Source: Papaver somniferum (lineage: Eukaryota; Streptophyta; Magnoliopsida; Ranunculales; Papaveraceae). From it: 64,000 nucleotides of DNA. Position numbers and translations under genes: made by a program. The notes below the pieces were generated by a model. It was not told the DNA's origin. It saw nothing but the letters and a program-made list of their open reading frames with translations, and searched no databases. Below, piece by piece: positions 1-12,082 of this stretch. Position 1 is the first letter of the stretch; every line of letters starts with the position of its first letter. Where the stretch lies: positions 76,770,783-76,834,782 of the forward strand of contig NC_039359.1 in the NCBI RefSeq assembly GCF_003573695.1, read 5' to 3'.

Positions 1-760
1 AGGATTCTTATTTATAGAGCAATAGTGGAGAGAATCACCCATTTAACTCGACCATATGATTAGATACTCTAAGCGCATGTTCCTTTTCAGCAAGTATGTG
101 ATGGTTGCCTTGGATCCTGCATTCCACGCTTGTTTAGGCGACGGAGACAGGGACAACGTTTCACACATACGGCTATCCAAGTGTCGAGAACCTCATCAAT
201 AGTCTTTTTGACTTTCTACATAATGATGATAGGTTTTTTTTTCATCGACTACATGATTAGTCCGCAATTCCGAACCTATCATTTATTAATGTCAATAAAT
301 GAAGAGGAGCCTTATATATAGGTTTTTTTTCCCCGGCTCACTCTTTATGAGTGTACGACAATTATCTATGGGGCTTTTATATACTCAAAAAATGATTACC
401 TTGATACAACATCCATGGAAGTATCAGGATCCCACCAAATCACTTTAGAAAAACATATAACTGCAAAAATAAAATGAAAATGATTTAGTAATGATAATAG
501 CGAGGATGAATCTTTCAAACGACTACCATGCTATTGCTAGCATCTGAGTTTCACATTCAATTATGAACGTATATATTTAAGGATTTTAGAATGATAAAGT
601 GGAACTCAATCTACAGTTGTAAGAACTGTTTTAACCTAAAAAGGTTTAGAGTGTCATCCAAAATAGCTCATAATTAACTCCAAAAGATGAAGTCTCAAGA
701 ATGCAAGAAATCAAAGAGTATTATTTTTTATGTGTATATGCATATAGTATGATACTCAAT
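1..760. other. Non-coding 3' region of the Athila-type element
   Basis: I see no gene here. By position it is the spacer that Athila-type elements carry between the post-pol GGGGG motif and the 3' LTR. It is AT-rich with several T runs. A minus-strand TATATAAGG-like stretch at about 305-318 could be a promoter, but nothing supports that beyond the string itself. Confidence 0.5.
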
Positions 761-799
761 GCTCCCCCACACTTAAACTCAACATTGTCCTCAATGTTC
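761..799 (-). other. Post-pol polypurine-like motif of the Athila-type element
   Basis: Read on the minus strand, this gives ATTGAGGACAATG followed by AAGTGTGGGGGAG. This is the conserved GAGGACAA...GGGGG module found downstream of pol in Athila/Tat elements. The same module occurs once mid-interior and again before the LTR in each unit of the 46.7-62 kb array. Here it is followed by at least 760 bp without an LTR edge, so it is probably the internal copy, not the 3' polypurine tract itself. Confidence 0.6.
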
Positions 800-1425
800 A
801 AAACCGAAAATTCTGATTTCTGACACAACAGCCGTGAAAAACTCAAAACCTGTACCAATGGGTAGGGAACTAGGAACAACATCCTAAACAAAAGTTGTTC
901 TCCTACATATTTTCTATAAGGTGTCAAAAGGGCACAGTTTTTCGATAAAAGTTCTAACTTTTATGGCCTCCGGACTGACAGACATGCAATCTGAAAAGGT
1001 TGTGGAAAAATACCGAAACTCAAATGTCCAGGCCTATCGCTCCAACTTAACAGACTCCGAATTCAGATTTTCTTTTTTGAAAAGAAATGTGAGTCTGTTT
1101 TCTTTAAAATTTGGGGTCAATAACTCAAATCGGACTCCGTATGAAGTCTCGAGATCTATTTTCGTAACAAGTGCGCAGTCAGAATTTTCTGAAGAGAATT
1201 CGTCAAAACTTTCATTATAGATATAGGAATTAGTAAAATATAAAATGGGAATGCAAGATATGATATTCGAAACTAATAAAACTAAACACAAAAGGGATAG
1301 ATATATAAAACCGATGAGTTTCCTCCCATGTAGCTCTTAGTTTAATGTCCTCAGCCCGACTTGGCATCCCAATTATGTTACCCCTCTAGATGGAGTGAAT
1401 CCTGAAGTTCATTTACGTCCACATT
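800..1425. other. Spacer downstream of integrase
   Basis: This is the non-coding stretch between the integrase C-terminus and the GGGGG motif. A minus-strand open frame at 1291-1034 (85 codons) shows no recognisable domain, signal peptide or membrane segment. Some Athila elements carry an env-like ORF downstream of pol; I see none here. Confidence 0.5.
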
Positions 1426-2750
1426 CTATATAGGAAAATTTTCGTAATATGGCTTCAATCCATGGACGTTGACTTTAAAATTTGTCCCTATAGTGAGACT
1501 AGTAACCTCAACTGCACCATAAGGAAAAACATTAGTAACAGCAAACAGTCCACCCCACCGGGACCTTAGCTTTCCAGGAAATAACTTAAGACGAGAATTA
1601 AATAAAAGAACTTTTTGACCCACAACATAACTCTTCCGAGAAATCATCTTCTCATGGAAAAGTTTCGTCTTCTCCTTGTATATACGAGAACTCTTGTAAG
1701 CATCATTATGTATCTCCTCTAGCTCGTTAAGTTGTAACTTCCTTTGTTTCCCGCATTGTCATAATCCATGTTCCACATCTTTATCGCCCAATAAGCCTTG
1801 TGTTCAAGTTCAACCGGAAGATGACAAGCTTTTCCATAAACCAACTGATATGGAGACATACCAATCAGTGTTTTGTACGACATTCGATACGCCCAAAGCG
1901 CATCATTAAGCCTATAACTCCAATCTTTCCGTGTAGTTATTACAGTTTTCTCAAGAATAGATTTAATCTCACGGTTCGACATTTCAGCTTGCCCACTAGT
2001 TTGTGGTGATACGGTGTACCAACCTTGTGTGTTATGTTGTACTTCTTGAGTAGAGCATGGAAGGATCTCTGAAAATGTGAGCCTCCGTCGCTGATAACCA
2101 CTCTTGGTGTACCATGTCTAGAAAAAATATATTCCTTCACAAACTCACAAACAACTTGAGAATCATTAGTAGGGTTGGCTTTAGCTTCCACCCATTTCGA
2201 AACATAATCCACAACAAAAATTATATAAAATTTTCCATTAGAATCGACAAAAGGACCCATAAAATCAATTCCCCACACATCAAATACAAATAGACTAGCA
2301 AATAAGTGTGCAGACAAATTGGCAAAACATGCTAGAAAAGAGGGTCATTCTCACACTTGGTTGAGTAATCCCCCTGATTTCTTATTAAACTTTATTCAGC
2401 ACGATAGTGCATAATCAATATATCTCTTCTTTTGCATCAAAAAAAAAAACTTCTATAGCAAGTATTGGTGTGAGTGACATTTGATTTCGAGCACCTAGAT
2501 TGCCCGTTCTTTGACATCTATCACAAGATTTGCAAAAAATATATGCATCCTCAAATAGGGTAGGCCAATAAAATCCACTTTCAAGTACTTTGAAAGCGGT
2601 ACGTTTAGAAACAAAGTGACCACCACATGCATTAGTATGACATAAATTAAGAATAGATTGAAACTCAGAATTAGGTACGCACTTGCGAATGATTTGATCA
2701 GAATCGTATTTCCACAAGTATGGCTCATCCCACACATACTGCTTGGATAT
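1426..2750 (-). pseudogene. Athila-type integrase remnant
   Basis: The N-terminal zinc-binding HHCC module is visible at about 2650-2500 (HTNACGGH ... CKSCDRC). The catalytic core begins with [12 protein letters not shown] near 2285-2250, carrying the first Asp. ISDGGSHF near 2090 carries the second Asp. [10 protein letters not shown], in another frame near 1985, carries the Glu, so the DDE residues survive although the frame does not. The C-terminal part (1982-1719 and 1647-1426) ends with the usual post-core motifs ([27 protein letters not shown]). The reading frame breaks at the LINE insertion (2306-2449) and again near 1990 and 1700. It is non-functional. Confidence 0.85.
2306..2449 (+). 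mobile_element. 5'-truncated L1-type LINE tail with poly(A)
   Basis: On the plus strand, within integrase sequence read on the other strand, 2307-2400 translates to [14 protein letters not shown]...PPDFL. This is the typical C-terminal end of the RNase H domain of plant L1-type LINE ORF2. It is followed by a short 3' UTR and a run of 11 A at 2439-2449. Integrase coding resumes on both sides. The flanks (actagcaaata on the left, ctatagcaagta on the right) look like a decayed target-site duplication. Target-primed insertion of a truncated LINE explains all of this. Confidence 0.75.
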
Positions 2751-4305
2751 TTTCTTAAGCTTAAGCTTTTGAAAATTATACATTGTACTAGGTACCTGCC
2801 TTGTCACCAAATAGTTCACTGCGTCCGTGCACCAAGGTGTTGAATCTTCAATTGAGAAAAATTGTTCGTCTGGAAAACGATCTTGTAAGGGAAGTTGTTC
2901 TTCGGAAACAACAAGTCTACTAAGGTGATCCGCAACAGTATTTTCAACACCTATTTTATCCTTGATTTCGTAATAAAATTCTTGCAATAATAATATCCAC
3001 CGTATAAGCCTTGGCTTAGCTTCTTTCTTCTTTAGTAGGTACCTAAGTGCTGCGTGATCAGAATACACAACCACTTCCGAAGCCACCAAATATGATCTAA
3101 ATTTTTCTAGTGCAAACAATATAGCCAAAAATTCTTTCTCGGTGGTGGAATAGTTTATTTTTGCATCTTTTAGGGTCCTATATGCATAATAAATCACATG
3201 AGACAGCTTTTCAACTCTTTGACCCAAAACGGCTCCAACTGTATAGTCACTTGCATCACACATTAATTCAAATGGCAAACTCCAGTCCAGTGACTTGATA
3301 ATTGGTGCAGTTGTCAACAATTCCTTCAATTTATCGAAGGCATCCTTTCGTTCCTTGTTGAAGTAAAAAATAACCTCCTTTTTCAATAATTTGCACATAG
3401 GCATTGAGATTTTGGAGAAATCCTTTATAAACCGCCTGTAAAAACCTGCATGACCAAGAAGCGAGCGAATTTCCCTCACCGAAGTGGAATATTGTAAGTT
3501 TTTTATTAAGTCTATCTTTACTTTATCAACTTCAAGCCCTCGAGAGGGCACACTGTAACCAAGCACTATGCCATGATTTACCATAAAGTGGCATTTTCCC
3601 CAATTTAAAACAAGATTAGTATCTATGCATCTTTTAAGCACAAGTTCAAGATTTTGTGAACAAATATCAAATGAATTGTCATATACACTAGAATCATCCA
3701 TAAATACCTCAATGATGCGTTCCACGTATTCAGAAAATATACTAACCATATACCTCTGAAAAAGTGGCAGGCACATTGTAAAGACCAAACTACATCCATC
3801 TATAAGCAAACGTACCAAAAGGACAAGTAAAAGTAGTCTTCTCTTGATCTTCTGGTGCAATAAAAATCTGATTGTACCCCGAGTAACCGTCCAAAAAGAA
3901 ATAATTTGAATGTCCCACTAACGTCTCTAACATATGATCAATGAAAGGCAAAGGAAAGAGATCCTTTCGGGTTACGGTATTAAGTTATCTATAGTCTATG
4001 CACACTCTCCATCCAGTTTGAACTCTTGTAGAAACAATTTCGTCATCTTTATTTCTAACAAAAGTGACAAGTGATTTCTTAGGCACCACTTGAAACGGAC
4101 TAACCCATTTTCTATCAGAAATTGGGTAGATCACCCCCACACTTAGTAATTTGAGGATCTCTTTCTTCACGACCTCCATCATTGGGGAGTTAAGCCTATG
4201 TTGAGCATCACGTACATGCTTCAAATCATCTTCCATTAGGATTTTATGCATGCACATGGATGGACTAAAGCCTTTTATATCAGTAATTGTCCAACCAATA
4301 ACCAT
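2751..4305 (-). pseudogene. Athila-type reverse transcriptase and RNase H remnant
   Basis: The RT fingers are at 4305-3985 (WVSPFQVVPKK ... GWRVCIDYR). The palm catalytic box is read as [10 protein letters not shown] near 3710, with both aspartates intact. RNase H follows at about 3270-2900 ([51 protein letters not shown]). A stop codon replaces the residue after RWM near 3788, and an extra T near 3757 shifts the frame, so the enzyme is dead although its motifs remain readable. The domain series matches Athila pol. Confidence 0.9.
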
Positions 4306-4391
4306 TTTGTGCTATTTCAGAACCCTAAGTATACGTTCTTCTTGTATTGGGGATGAGGTTCTTTATAATAATCACCGGAAGTTCTTTTGTA

Positions 4392-5150
4392 TCACCCAAA
4401 GTACGTGTACTTTAGTTGGTCTGGAAGCGGCTTCAATTCTAGTTTTGGTGCATGCACAATAGAAGGTAATGGAACCTCATTAGTTACGGGTAAAGAAATA
4501 TAAGAGATATTACCCGGTTTAGCTTCTTGTAGTGTTGTTAAGGCACCACACATATCCAACAATTCTTTGGCTAACACAACGTCCATGTTTGGCTGTCTGT
4601 GAACGTACAAATCAATGTTATTCCGTAACACAACTCCAACTTCATCCTCGTTATTCAAATCAAACATTTGTTGCACTAACGAACCAATAACATCAATAGA
4701 GAAAGCAGAATGAACATCACTAGGATAGCGCATGGTTTCAAAAATATTGAACCGTATGATCTCCTTATCAAATTCCATAGTGAGTGCACCGCTATCAACA
4801 TCAATCTTCGTCTTTGCAGTTTTCATAAACGATCTCCCAAGAAGTAACGAAGTAGATGAACAATTATCTCTATTTTGCATATCCACAATGTAAAAATTAA
4901 CCGGAAAGATTAACTGATTCACTTGAACTAACACGTCCTCCACGACTCCTTTAGGATATATATTGGACTTGTTTTCCAATTGAATAGTAATCCTCGCCTC
5001 TTTAAAGGTCCAAGATTCAAAGAATCATAAACACCTGCTGACATAACACTTATGGATGCTCCCAAATCAAGCAAAGCACGCTCAAATCATCGGTTACCAA
5101 TGGTAACGGGTACCGTGAAACCGCCAGGTCTTCACACTTTGTAGGCATCT
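4392..5150 (-). pseudogene. Athila-type aspartic protease remnant
   Basis: Around 5075-5050 the minus strand reads LLDLGAS, the Athila form of the retroviral-type protease active site. Downstream, 4979-4392 is open and shows the family motifs ENKSNIYPKGVVEDVLVQ, LLLGRSFMKTAKTKIDVDSG and TMEFDKEIIRFNI. A frame change at about 5050 separates the active site from the rest, so no intact protease is encoded. Confidence 0.85.
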
Positions 5151-6660
5151 TCTTTAATAACATAGCTGTAGCACTCTCGCTCACCTGAGTAATCTCATTA
5201 GCAATCAAACTATCCTTCCTTGTACACAATTCTTTCAAAACCTTGGCATACCTGGGTACGGTTTTGATGTCCTCAATAAATGGGATGTTGATTTGTATCT
5301 TGCTGAAAATATCCATAATTTCCTTGTCCAGAGCTTGTTTCTTTGATTTGGTAAAACGACTAGGAAAAGGAGGTGGTGTGGCAAAGGTAGGAACCATATC
5401 CTTAGGTTGGCCGGTTGAGGTTGGCTTTTCCCTTGAAACGGTCTCCACCTCTTCTTCCTTTTAGATGTGGTCACTAACTTCTGCTTGTTGATCCGCTCCT
5501 TCAACTTGCCTTCCACTTGTTAGAGTTACCGCATTAGCGTGCTCTATTGGGTTCACAAAAGGTTGTGATGGCAATGTTGTTGATTTTTGTGCTTTTAGTA
5601 AATTCATATATGTAGCCAATTGTCCCATCTGCATCCTCAAGTCCTTAATGGCCATTTTATGTTGTTGGTGATTTTGTTGAATTGTTTCATTTAGACTATG
5701 TGTTGTAGATGTGACACCCTGCATGCTTTGCATTAGCATGTTGAACTTATCATCGATATAAGTTCCCTTCTGTTTAGCTTGTTGTGGTTTCTTTAAGTGT
5801 TGTTGAAAACCACCCTGTCTTGCATATGGATTAGGAGTTGCTTCTTGCTTGTTAGCATAACTGAAATTATGATGATCTTTCCAACCAGAATTATAAGTAT
5901 TTGAGTATGGATCATACCTTGATTAGGGAATAAAGCAGTTACCTCGGCATCCTCTTTATATGGTGGAGCAACTACCGAAGCTATACCATGAATCGCCTTT
6001 TCAATGGTGCTTAACCGGTGCTCTGTATTTGGAGATTCTCCCATCTCGCTAACTCTTCTAATATTTGAGTCGTGCCTTGTATAAAATTGTTGTGCATTTG
6101 AGACAATACTCTCAATTAAACTAGTTGCTTGCGAGATTGTCTTCTCAGTGAGTGAACCACCGGATGCTGCAACTATCAAGTTTCGTTGCTCTGAAAGTAA
6201 TCCTTCACAGAAGTATTGAATGATAAGTGTTGGGGATATGTTGTGATGGGGGCATCTTGCCACTAACTTTTTGTACCTATTCCAATACTCATAGAGAAAC
6301 TCCCCGGTAATCTAAAAAATACCACTAATCTCTTTACGAACAGAGGCTTCCTTTGAAACATGAAAATATTTCTCCAGAAATAGCTTTTTCATCTCAGTCC
6401 ATGTTGTAATACTCCCTGGAGGAAGATAATACAACCATTCTTCTGTTAAGTCTATTAAAGAGAATGGGAAAGCCTGCAACATTGCTGTATCACTGTCTTT
6501 GGTACCTTGCCTAAGACTTGTCATCTTGTGTTGAAATTTTTGAAGATGACGATTCGGATCTTCACCCGGAAGTCTTTTGAACTTGATGAAGTAGATTCGA
6601 CTTCAGCTCCACTGGATTAGTGATTGTTATACACAATGATTGTGAATCTAAGCATGGAGA
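5151..6660 (-). pseudogene. Athila-type gag remnant
   Basis: The minus strand reads GEDPNRHLQKF near 6570, then FPFSLIDLTEEWLYYLPPGS and WTEMKKLFLEKYF (6480-6330). After an in-frame TAG at 6312-6314 come YEYWNRYKKLVARCPHH and AASGGSLTEKT (6290-6150). The C-terminal region has MGQLATYMN near 5625, and PPFPSRFTKSKK with KVLKELCTRKD lies near 5370-5210. These are the conserved blocks of Athila gag. There is one in-frame stop and a frame change near 5750. I see no CCHC zinc knuckle. Confidence 0.85.
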
Positions 6661-6930
6661 TGTCAACTCTCGCAGCTTCCTCTCTTGAGCCGAAGGAGGT
6701 GGGTTTGCACCTTCTAACATTTCCTCTAAATATTCTTGTTGTGTTTGCTGACGTGCTTGTAGTACCGTTCCACTACGAGTTTGAATACCACACCTCTGGT
6801 AATCCCAATCTTTCGGTGCCAGAGATTAAGTACCTGAAACCAAAAATCTAGAAAACGAAAATTAAAAACTAACAAGAAATCTAAAAACAAAGAATAAAAC
6901 TAAGAAAAATAAAAACTAAAGCTACCGACT
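6661..6930. other. Leader between primer site and gag of the Athila-type element
   Basis: This is AT-rich leader sequence between the primer-binding site and the first recognisable gag codons. Nothing else is seen. Confidence 0.6.
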
Positions 6931-6950
6931 GCTCCGCGGCAGCGGCGCCA
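6931..6950 (-). other. Primer-binding site, tRNA-Asp type
   Basis: The minus strand reads TGGCGCCGCTGCCGCGGAGC, starting 5 bases after the LTR edge (…CTATCA). The first 14 bases match the complement of the plant tRNA-Asp(GUC) 3' end (TGGCGCCGTTGCCGGGGA) with one mismatch. Use of tRNA-Asp is typical of Athila. Confidence 0.85.
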
Positions 6951-6955
6951 AAATT

Positions 6956-7315
6956 TGATAGATGTCGTAAGTGCAATCAAATTAATAATCTTATTTCCAC
7001 ACAATTAACTGGTAATATAATGGAAGTAAGGATCGTTCCCACGAAGAGCAGTGAGTTTTAGTTGTCAAAGTGTCACAAAGGGAGGTTTTGTTTTAGATTT
7101 GAATAAAGTAAATAAAAGCAATTGAAAATATTAAGTTGTAAGCAATAGAGAGATATGATCGAGGAATATTTATTCGTTAATAAACTGTCAATGAGTTAAT
7201 ATATTCATCTATTCGTCATTAATCATAGATTATCACCAATCGTTGAAAAGCAGTTAGAGCACTGCTATTCTCTAAAGTCCTTTGGTCACTATGTACCAAA
7301 GCGCTCGAATACCAG
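6956..7315 (-). repeat. Athila-type 5' LTR, part nearest the primer site
   Basis: On the plus strand the LTR edge is TGATAGATGTCG, the complement of …CTATCA on the minus strand. The segment runs to the ACCAG target site at 7311-7315, where the next element was inserted. The LTR resumes after the second ACCAG at 12083. Confidence 0.75.
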
Positions 7316-9526
7316 TGTCACAACCCCGCTAATTATGGGGCTAGAATCTATCCCAGAACCCCGCGGTACGACTATCGTAGGTCCAGATTCTTCCTTTTAA
7401 AAATAAGAACAATTCAGAACTACGAAAGAAATTTCAATAAATAAATAAATTATTTACAAAACACCTTTAAATGATTATAATCCATAATTCAAGTAAATAA
7501 ATAATAACTCGGCGATATTTAAATACCGACCTAAATCCCCGTGATAAATTATAATTTCTTTTCTTTAGCTAGTGTCTTTGTATACTCTGTAGGAAAAGAA
7601 GGGAAAAGGGGTGAGCAAACACAACCCAGTAGAGAATTTCCAAAAATAATATAGTGCAGCGGAAAAACAAACCGAACGATGCATCAAAATCACAAATAAA
7701 ATAAGTATAGTCTTTCAATTATTTGCTGATTTTTTTTTCAAACTTTTACTCGAGAACACTACAAATTTAAGTAATTAATTTCATAAATAATTTTTAGAAC
7801 ATTTATTAATATTTTTTCTTCAACCCAATATCACTACTAATTTCTTTAGGTGTTCCAAACTTTGTAACTTTTTATTTTAGATGTTTCTCGCTTCATTGTC
7901 TTAATTAGACTTTTCCAACAAATCCTTAGTTACTTAAAGACTTACAACCACTGCCCACCGTGACACACACTATTTGAATAACTGTGGTCCTTAACTCGGC
8001 AAACTCGACAACTCCAATCTTTATCCATGGACCACAGCCCTATTCATAAACAAATTTCAGACAACCTCAATCTTTATCCATGAACCGCAGCCCAAATCAT
8101 AATCAACATCTATTGCCCACCGGTGCTCACAAGGTATTTCTTTCTATTGTGGCTCTGATCTCTTGGCTCTAACATCATCTACTGCCCACCGCGACACACG
8201 AACTATTTGAATAGTCGAGGCCTTGCTCTCTTAGCAAGTAGATTACGAAACTTCAATATACCATCGACCGACTAATATTTCTCGGACCAAAGACTATCAT
8301 TAGTTTTCTCTAGTTTAAATTTCTTTCTTACCAACTGTATTTTTAGTTTAACGTTTGATTTTTCTTGATTCATAATCTTTAACTCATTCACATTTCTTAA
8401 TGTATCGAAATCATCGTGTGTCAGTTGCACTTTAAACTGACAAAGTTGTAGCTTAATCTTTTAGTTAAGACCAAAATGATCGTTATGCTTAATAGCTTCC
8501 ATTAATAGTGATTAGCACCTTCTATGGCTTATTTTTCTTAAGGACATCCCATTTATTTATATTCAATAATTAATAATATATGTAACCACTGTACACCAAA
8601 ATCCAGAAGTATGGGAGATCCATACGTAAGCAACTAAAACACAAGCACCATAACAACAAAATATTTTATAAAAGCCAAAACAACTATACTTTTGTATCTA
8701 GTATAACTAAATGGAAGTGGATCTAAGACTCGTTTAAAACACTTGCTTTGAAATCCAACAATGCGATATATAGATTAGCAATCAAAATAAATATCAATTT
8801 ATGCTGAAAAATAATTTTATCTTATACTAGGCAAAAATCCCCTACACATCAAAAGTAGAGATTATTATGCAAACAAACCCATGCCAAAATAGTTTAGTTT
8901 TTTAGTATTACGTAGAAACCCCTATCTCGATCGCTAGAAACGTTGAAAGCAAACCGATAATATGCAACGAAATTCTCCATGGACGCTTTGACAAAATCCA
9001 CTTTCCAAACAGTAAGCACCATGTATTTTCTCTAATCCTTTGGCTTATTTGATGTTTAAGGAACAAACGACACAGAGAAAGGGCGAATAATAATGAGGGT
9101 AAATATTTTCTCCTAGATTTTGCGTTCTCAAAAGAGGACGAAGAGTAATACAAAGGAAAAGAGGATCGGCTGATACTCTTTTCTTTTCTAGGTTTTTCGT
9201 TCGTTTAAACACATTTAGATCGATGAGAACACATTGGTGGCTTGGGCCGCATTGCATCCAGAACGTGAGAGAAGAAAAAAAGAACCATGGGTAAGTTTGA
9301 TTAAAGTCAACTCTATCTAAGACCACAATATTAATATATTTTTAATATTATATATTTATTTTTAATCCCACTTTATCTCTTTTGTTATGCAACATTTATT
9401 TGGATAATATACATCCCAAAAAGGATTATGAGCCTTTATTGATAAAAAGAATAATTAATTTAAATATTCCTGCCTCTAATAGAGCAAGTTTTTGCGGAAG
9501 CGTATTTTAAAATACGGATTATGACA
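7316..9526 (-). repeat. 3' LTR of the non-autonomous element
   Basis: This 2,211-base direct repeat starts TGTCACAACCCC and ends TACGGATTATGACA. Being left of the interior in a minus-strand element, it is the 3' LTR. Short open frames inside it (for example 9153-8908) recur in the other LTR and look like chance frames. Confidence 0.92.
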
Positions 9527-9539
9527 TTCTTACCACCTT
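9527..9539 (-). other. Polypurine tract of the non-autonomous element
   Basis: The minus strand reads AAGGTGGTAAGAA directly before the LTR edge TGTCAT. This is the plus-strand primer position of LTR elements. Confidence 0.75.
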
Positions 9540-9851
9540 AGAAAAAGACTTCGCCCTCGAAGTCATTGCAATAAATTTCTAAACAGTTTTCAAAATTTTA
9601 ATGAACATATATATGCATTTTCTATTTTATTTTTTGGGTTAAGATTTTTGTTATATTTACCCATTCTCCAAACAAAGACAAACATGAAGAAAATTCCACA
9701 CTTTGAAAACATCGAAAAAAATCTCGTAAAATCAGTTCGGTCATTCGAAAACAAAAATGATTTTTCGTACAACAAACTCAAAATCTCATAAAAAAACACA
9801 ATTTTAGAAAATTGCAAGTCCATATGCACAACCCGAGTAAATCGGAAACAT

Positions 9852-9863
9852 GCTCTGATACCA
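9852..9863 (-). other. Primer-binding site, tRNA-iMet type
   Basis: The minus strand reads TGGTATCAGAGC, a perfect complement of the plant initiator tRNA-Met 3' end, three bases after the LTR edge. Confidence 0.93.
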
Positions 9864-9866
9864 ACT

Positions 9867-12082
9867 TGTCACAATTCCGCTAATTCTGAGGCTAGAATCT
9901 AGCCCAGAACCCCGCGGTGCGACTATCGTAGGTCCGGATTCTTCCTTTTAAAAATAAGAACAATTCAGAACTACGAAAGAAATTCCAATAAATAAATAAA
10001 TTATTTACAAAACACCTTTAAATGATTACAATCCATAATTCAAATAAATAAATAATAACTCGATGATATTTAAATACCGACCCAAATCCCCGTGATAAAT
10101 TATAATTTCTTTTCTTTAGCTAGTGTCTCTATATACTCTGTAGGAAGAGAAGGGAAAAGGGGTGAGCAACCACGGCCCAGTAGAGAATTTCCAAAAATAA
10201 TATAGTGCAGCGGAAAAACAAACCGAACGATGCATCAAAAGCACAAATAAAATAAGTATAGTCTTTCAATTATTTGCTGATTTTTATTTCAAACTTTAAC
10301 TCGAGAACACTACAAATTTAAGTAATTAATTTCTTAAATTATTTTAGAAAATTTATTAATATTTTTTTCTTCAACCCAATATCACTACTAATTTCTTTAG
10401 GTGTGTTCCAAACTTTCTAACTGTTTATTTTAGATGTTTCTCGCTTCATTGTCTTAATTAGACTTTTCCAACAAATCCTTAGTTACTTAAAGACTTACAA
10501 CCACTGTCCACCGTGAAACACACTATTTGAATAGATGTGGTCCTGAACTCGGCAAACTCGACAACTCCAATATTTATCCATGGACCGCAACCCTATTCAT
10601 AAACAAACTTCAGACAACCCCAATCTTTATCCATGAACCGCAACCAAAATCATAATCAACATCTATTCCCCACCGGTGCTCACAAGGTATTTCTTTCTAT
10701 TGTGGCTCTGATCTCTTGGTTCTAACATCATCTACTGCCCACCACGACACACGAACTATTTGAATAGTCGAGGCCGTGCTCTCTTAGCAAGTAGATTACG
10801 AAACTTCAATATACCATCGACGGACTAATATTTCTCGCACCAAAGACTATCATTAGTTTTCTCTTATTTAAATTTATTTCTTACCAACTGTATTTTTGGT
10901 TTAACGTTTGATTTTTCTTGATTCATAATCTTTAACTCATTCACATTTTTTAATGTATCGAAATCATCATGTGTACAGTTGCACTTTAAACTGACAAAGT
11001 TGTAGCTTAATCTTTTAGTTAAGACCAAAATGATCGTTATGCTTAATAGCTTCCATTAATAGTAATTAGCACCTTCTATGGCTTATTTTTCTTAAGGACA
11101 TCTCATTTATTTATATTCAATAATTAATAATTGTATATGTAACCACTGTACATCAAAATCCAGAAGTATGGGAGATCCATACGTAAGCAACTAAAACACA
11201 AGCACCATAACAACAAGATATTTTATAAAAGCCAAACAACTATACTTTTGTATCTAGTATAACTAAATGGAAGTGGATCTAAGACTCGTTTAAAACACTT
11301 GCTTTGAAATCCAACAATGCGATATATAGATTAGCAATCAAAATAAGTATCAATTTATGCTGAAAAATAATTTTATTTTATACTAGGCAAAAATCCCCTA
11401 CACATCAAAAATACAAATTATTATGCAAACAAAGCCATGTTAAAATAGTTTAGTTTTTTAGTATTACGTAGAAACCCCTACCTCGATCGTTAGAAACGCT
11501 GAAAGCAAACCGATAATATGCAACGAAATTCTCCATGGACGCTTTGACAAAATCCACTTTCCAAACAGTAAGCACCATGTATTTTCTCTAATCCTTTGGC
11601 TTATTTGATGTTTAAGGAACAAACGACGTAGTAAAAGGGAGAATAATAATGACGGCAAATATTTTCTCCTAGATTTTGCGTTCTCAAAAGAGGACGAAGA
11701 GTAATACAAAGGAAAAGAGGATCGGTTGATACTCTTTTCTATTCTAGGTTTTTCGTTCGTTTAAACACATTTAGATCGATGAGAACACATTGGTGGCTTG
11801 GGCCGCATTGCATCCAGAACGTGAGAGAAGAAAAAAAGAACCATGGGTAAGTTTGACTAAAGTCAACTCTAACTAAGACACAGTATTAATTTATTTTTAA
11901 TATTATATATTTATTTTTAATCCCACTTTATCTCTTTTGTTATGCAATATTTATTTGGATAAGATACATCCCAAAAAGGATTACGAGCCTCTATTGATAA
12001 AAAGAATAATTAATTTAAATATTCCCGCCTCTTATAGAGCAGGTTTTTGCGGAAGCGTATTTTAAAAATACGGATTATGACA
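9867..12082 (-). repeat. 5' LTR of the non-autonomous element
   Basis: This 2,216-base partner of 7316-9526 has only scattered substitutions and small indels by eye. It abuts the primer site on its left and the ACCAG duplication on its right. Confidence 0.92.

Larger units (their letters stand above)
7316..12082 (-). mobile_element. Complete non-autonomous chromovirus-like LTR element, 2.2 kb LTRs, 340 bp interior
   Basis: Two direct repeats (7316-9526 and 9867-12082) share the edges TGTCA...TGACA and are nearly identical by eye. Between them lie only 340 bases (9527-9866), with a tRNA-iMet primer site at one end and a purine tract at the other. The element is flanked by perfect 5-base duplications, ACCAG at 7311-7315 and 12083-12087, which proves a single insertion event. 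There is no gag or pol. Near 9548-9570 the minus strand reads TTCGAGGGCGAAGT just before the purine tract, as in the 3' end of Tekay/Del-type chromoviruses, which points to the parent lineage. It must have used proteins made by another element. Confidence 0.92.

Noticed and set aside
721..799. 3' polypurine tract and 3' LTR start of the Athila element at 761
   Set aside because: The following sequence does not match the LTR at 6956-13295, and array units show an equivalent internal GGGGG module; the true 3' LTR is probably off the left edge.
8908..9153. 81-codon minus-strand frame repeated at 11464-11709
   Set aside because: It lies in the two LTRs of one element and has no recognisable domain; duplication is explained by the LTR pair.
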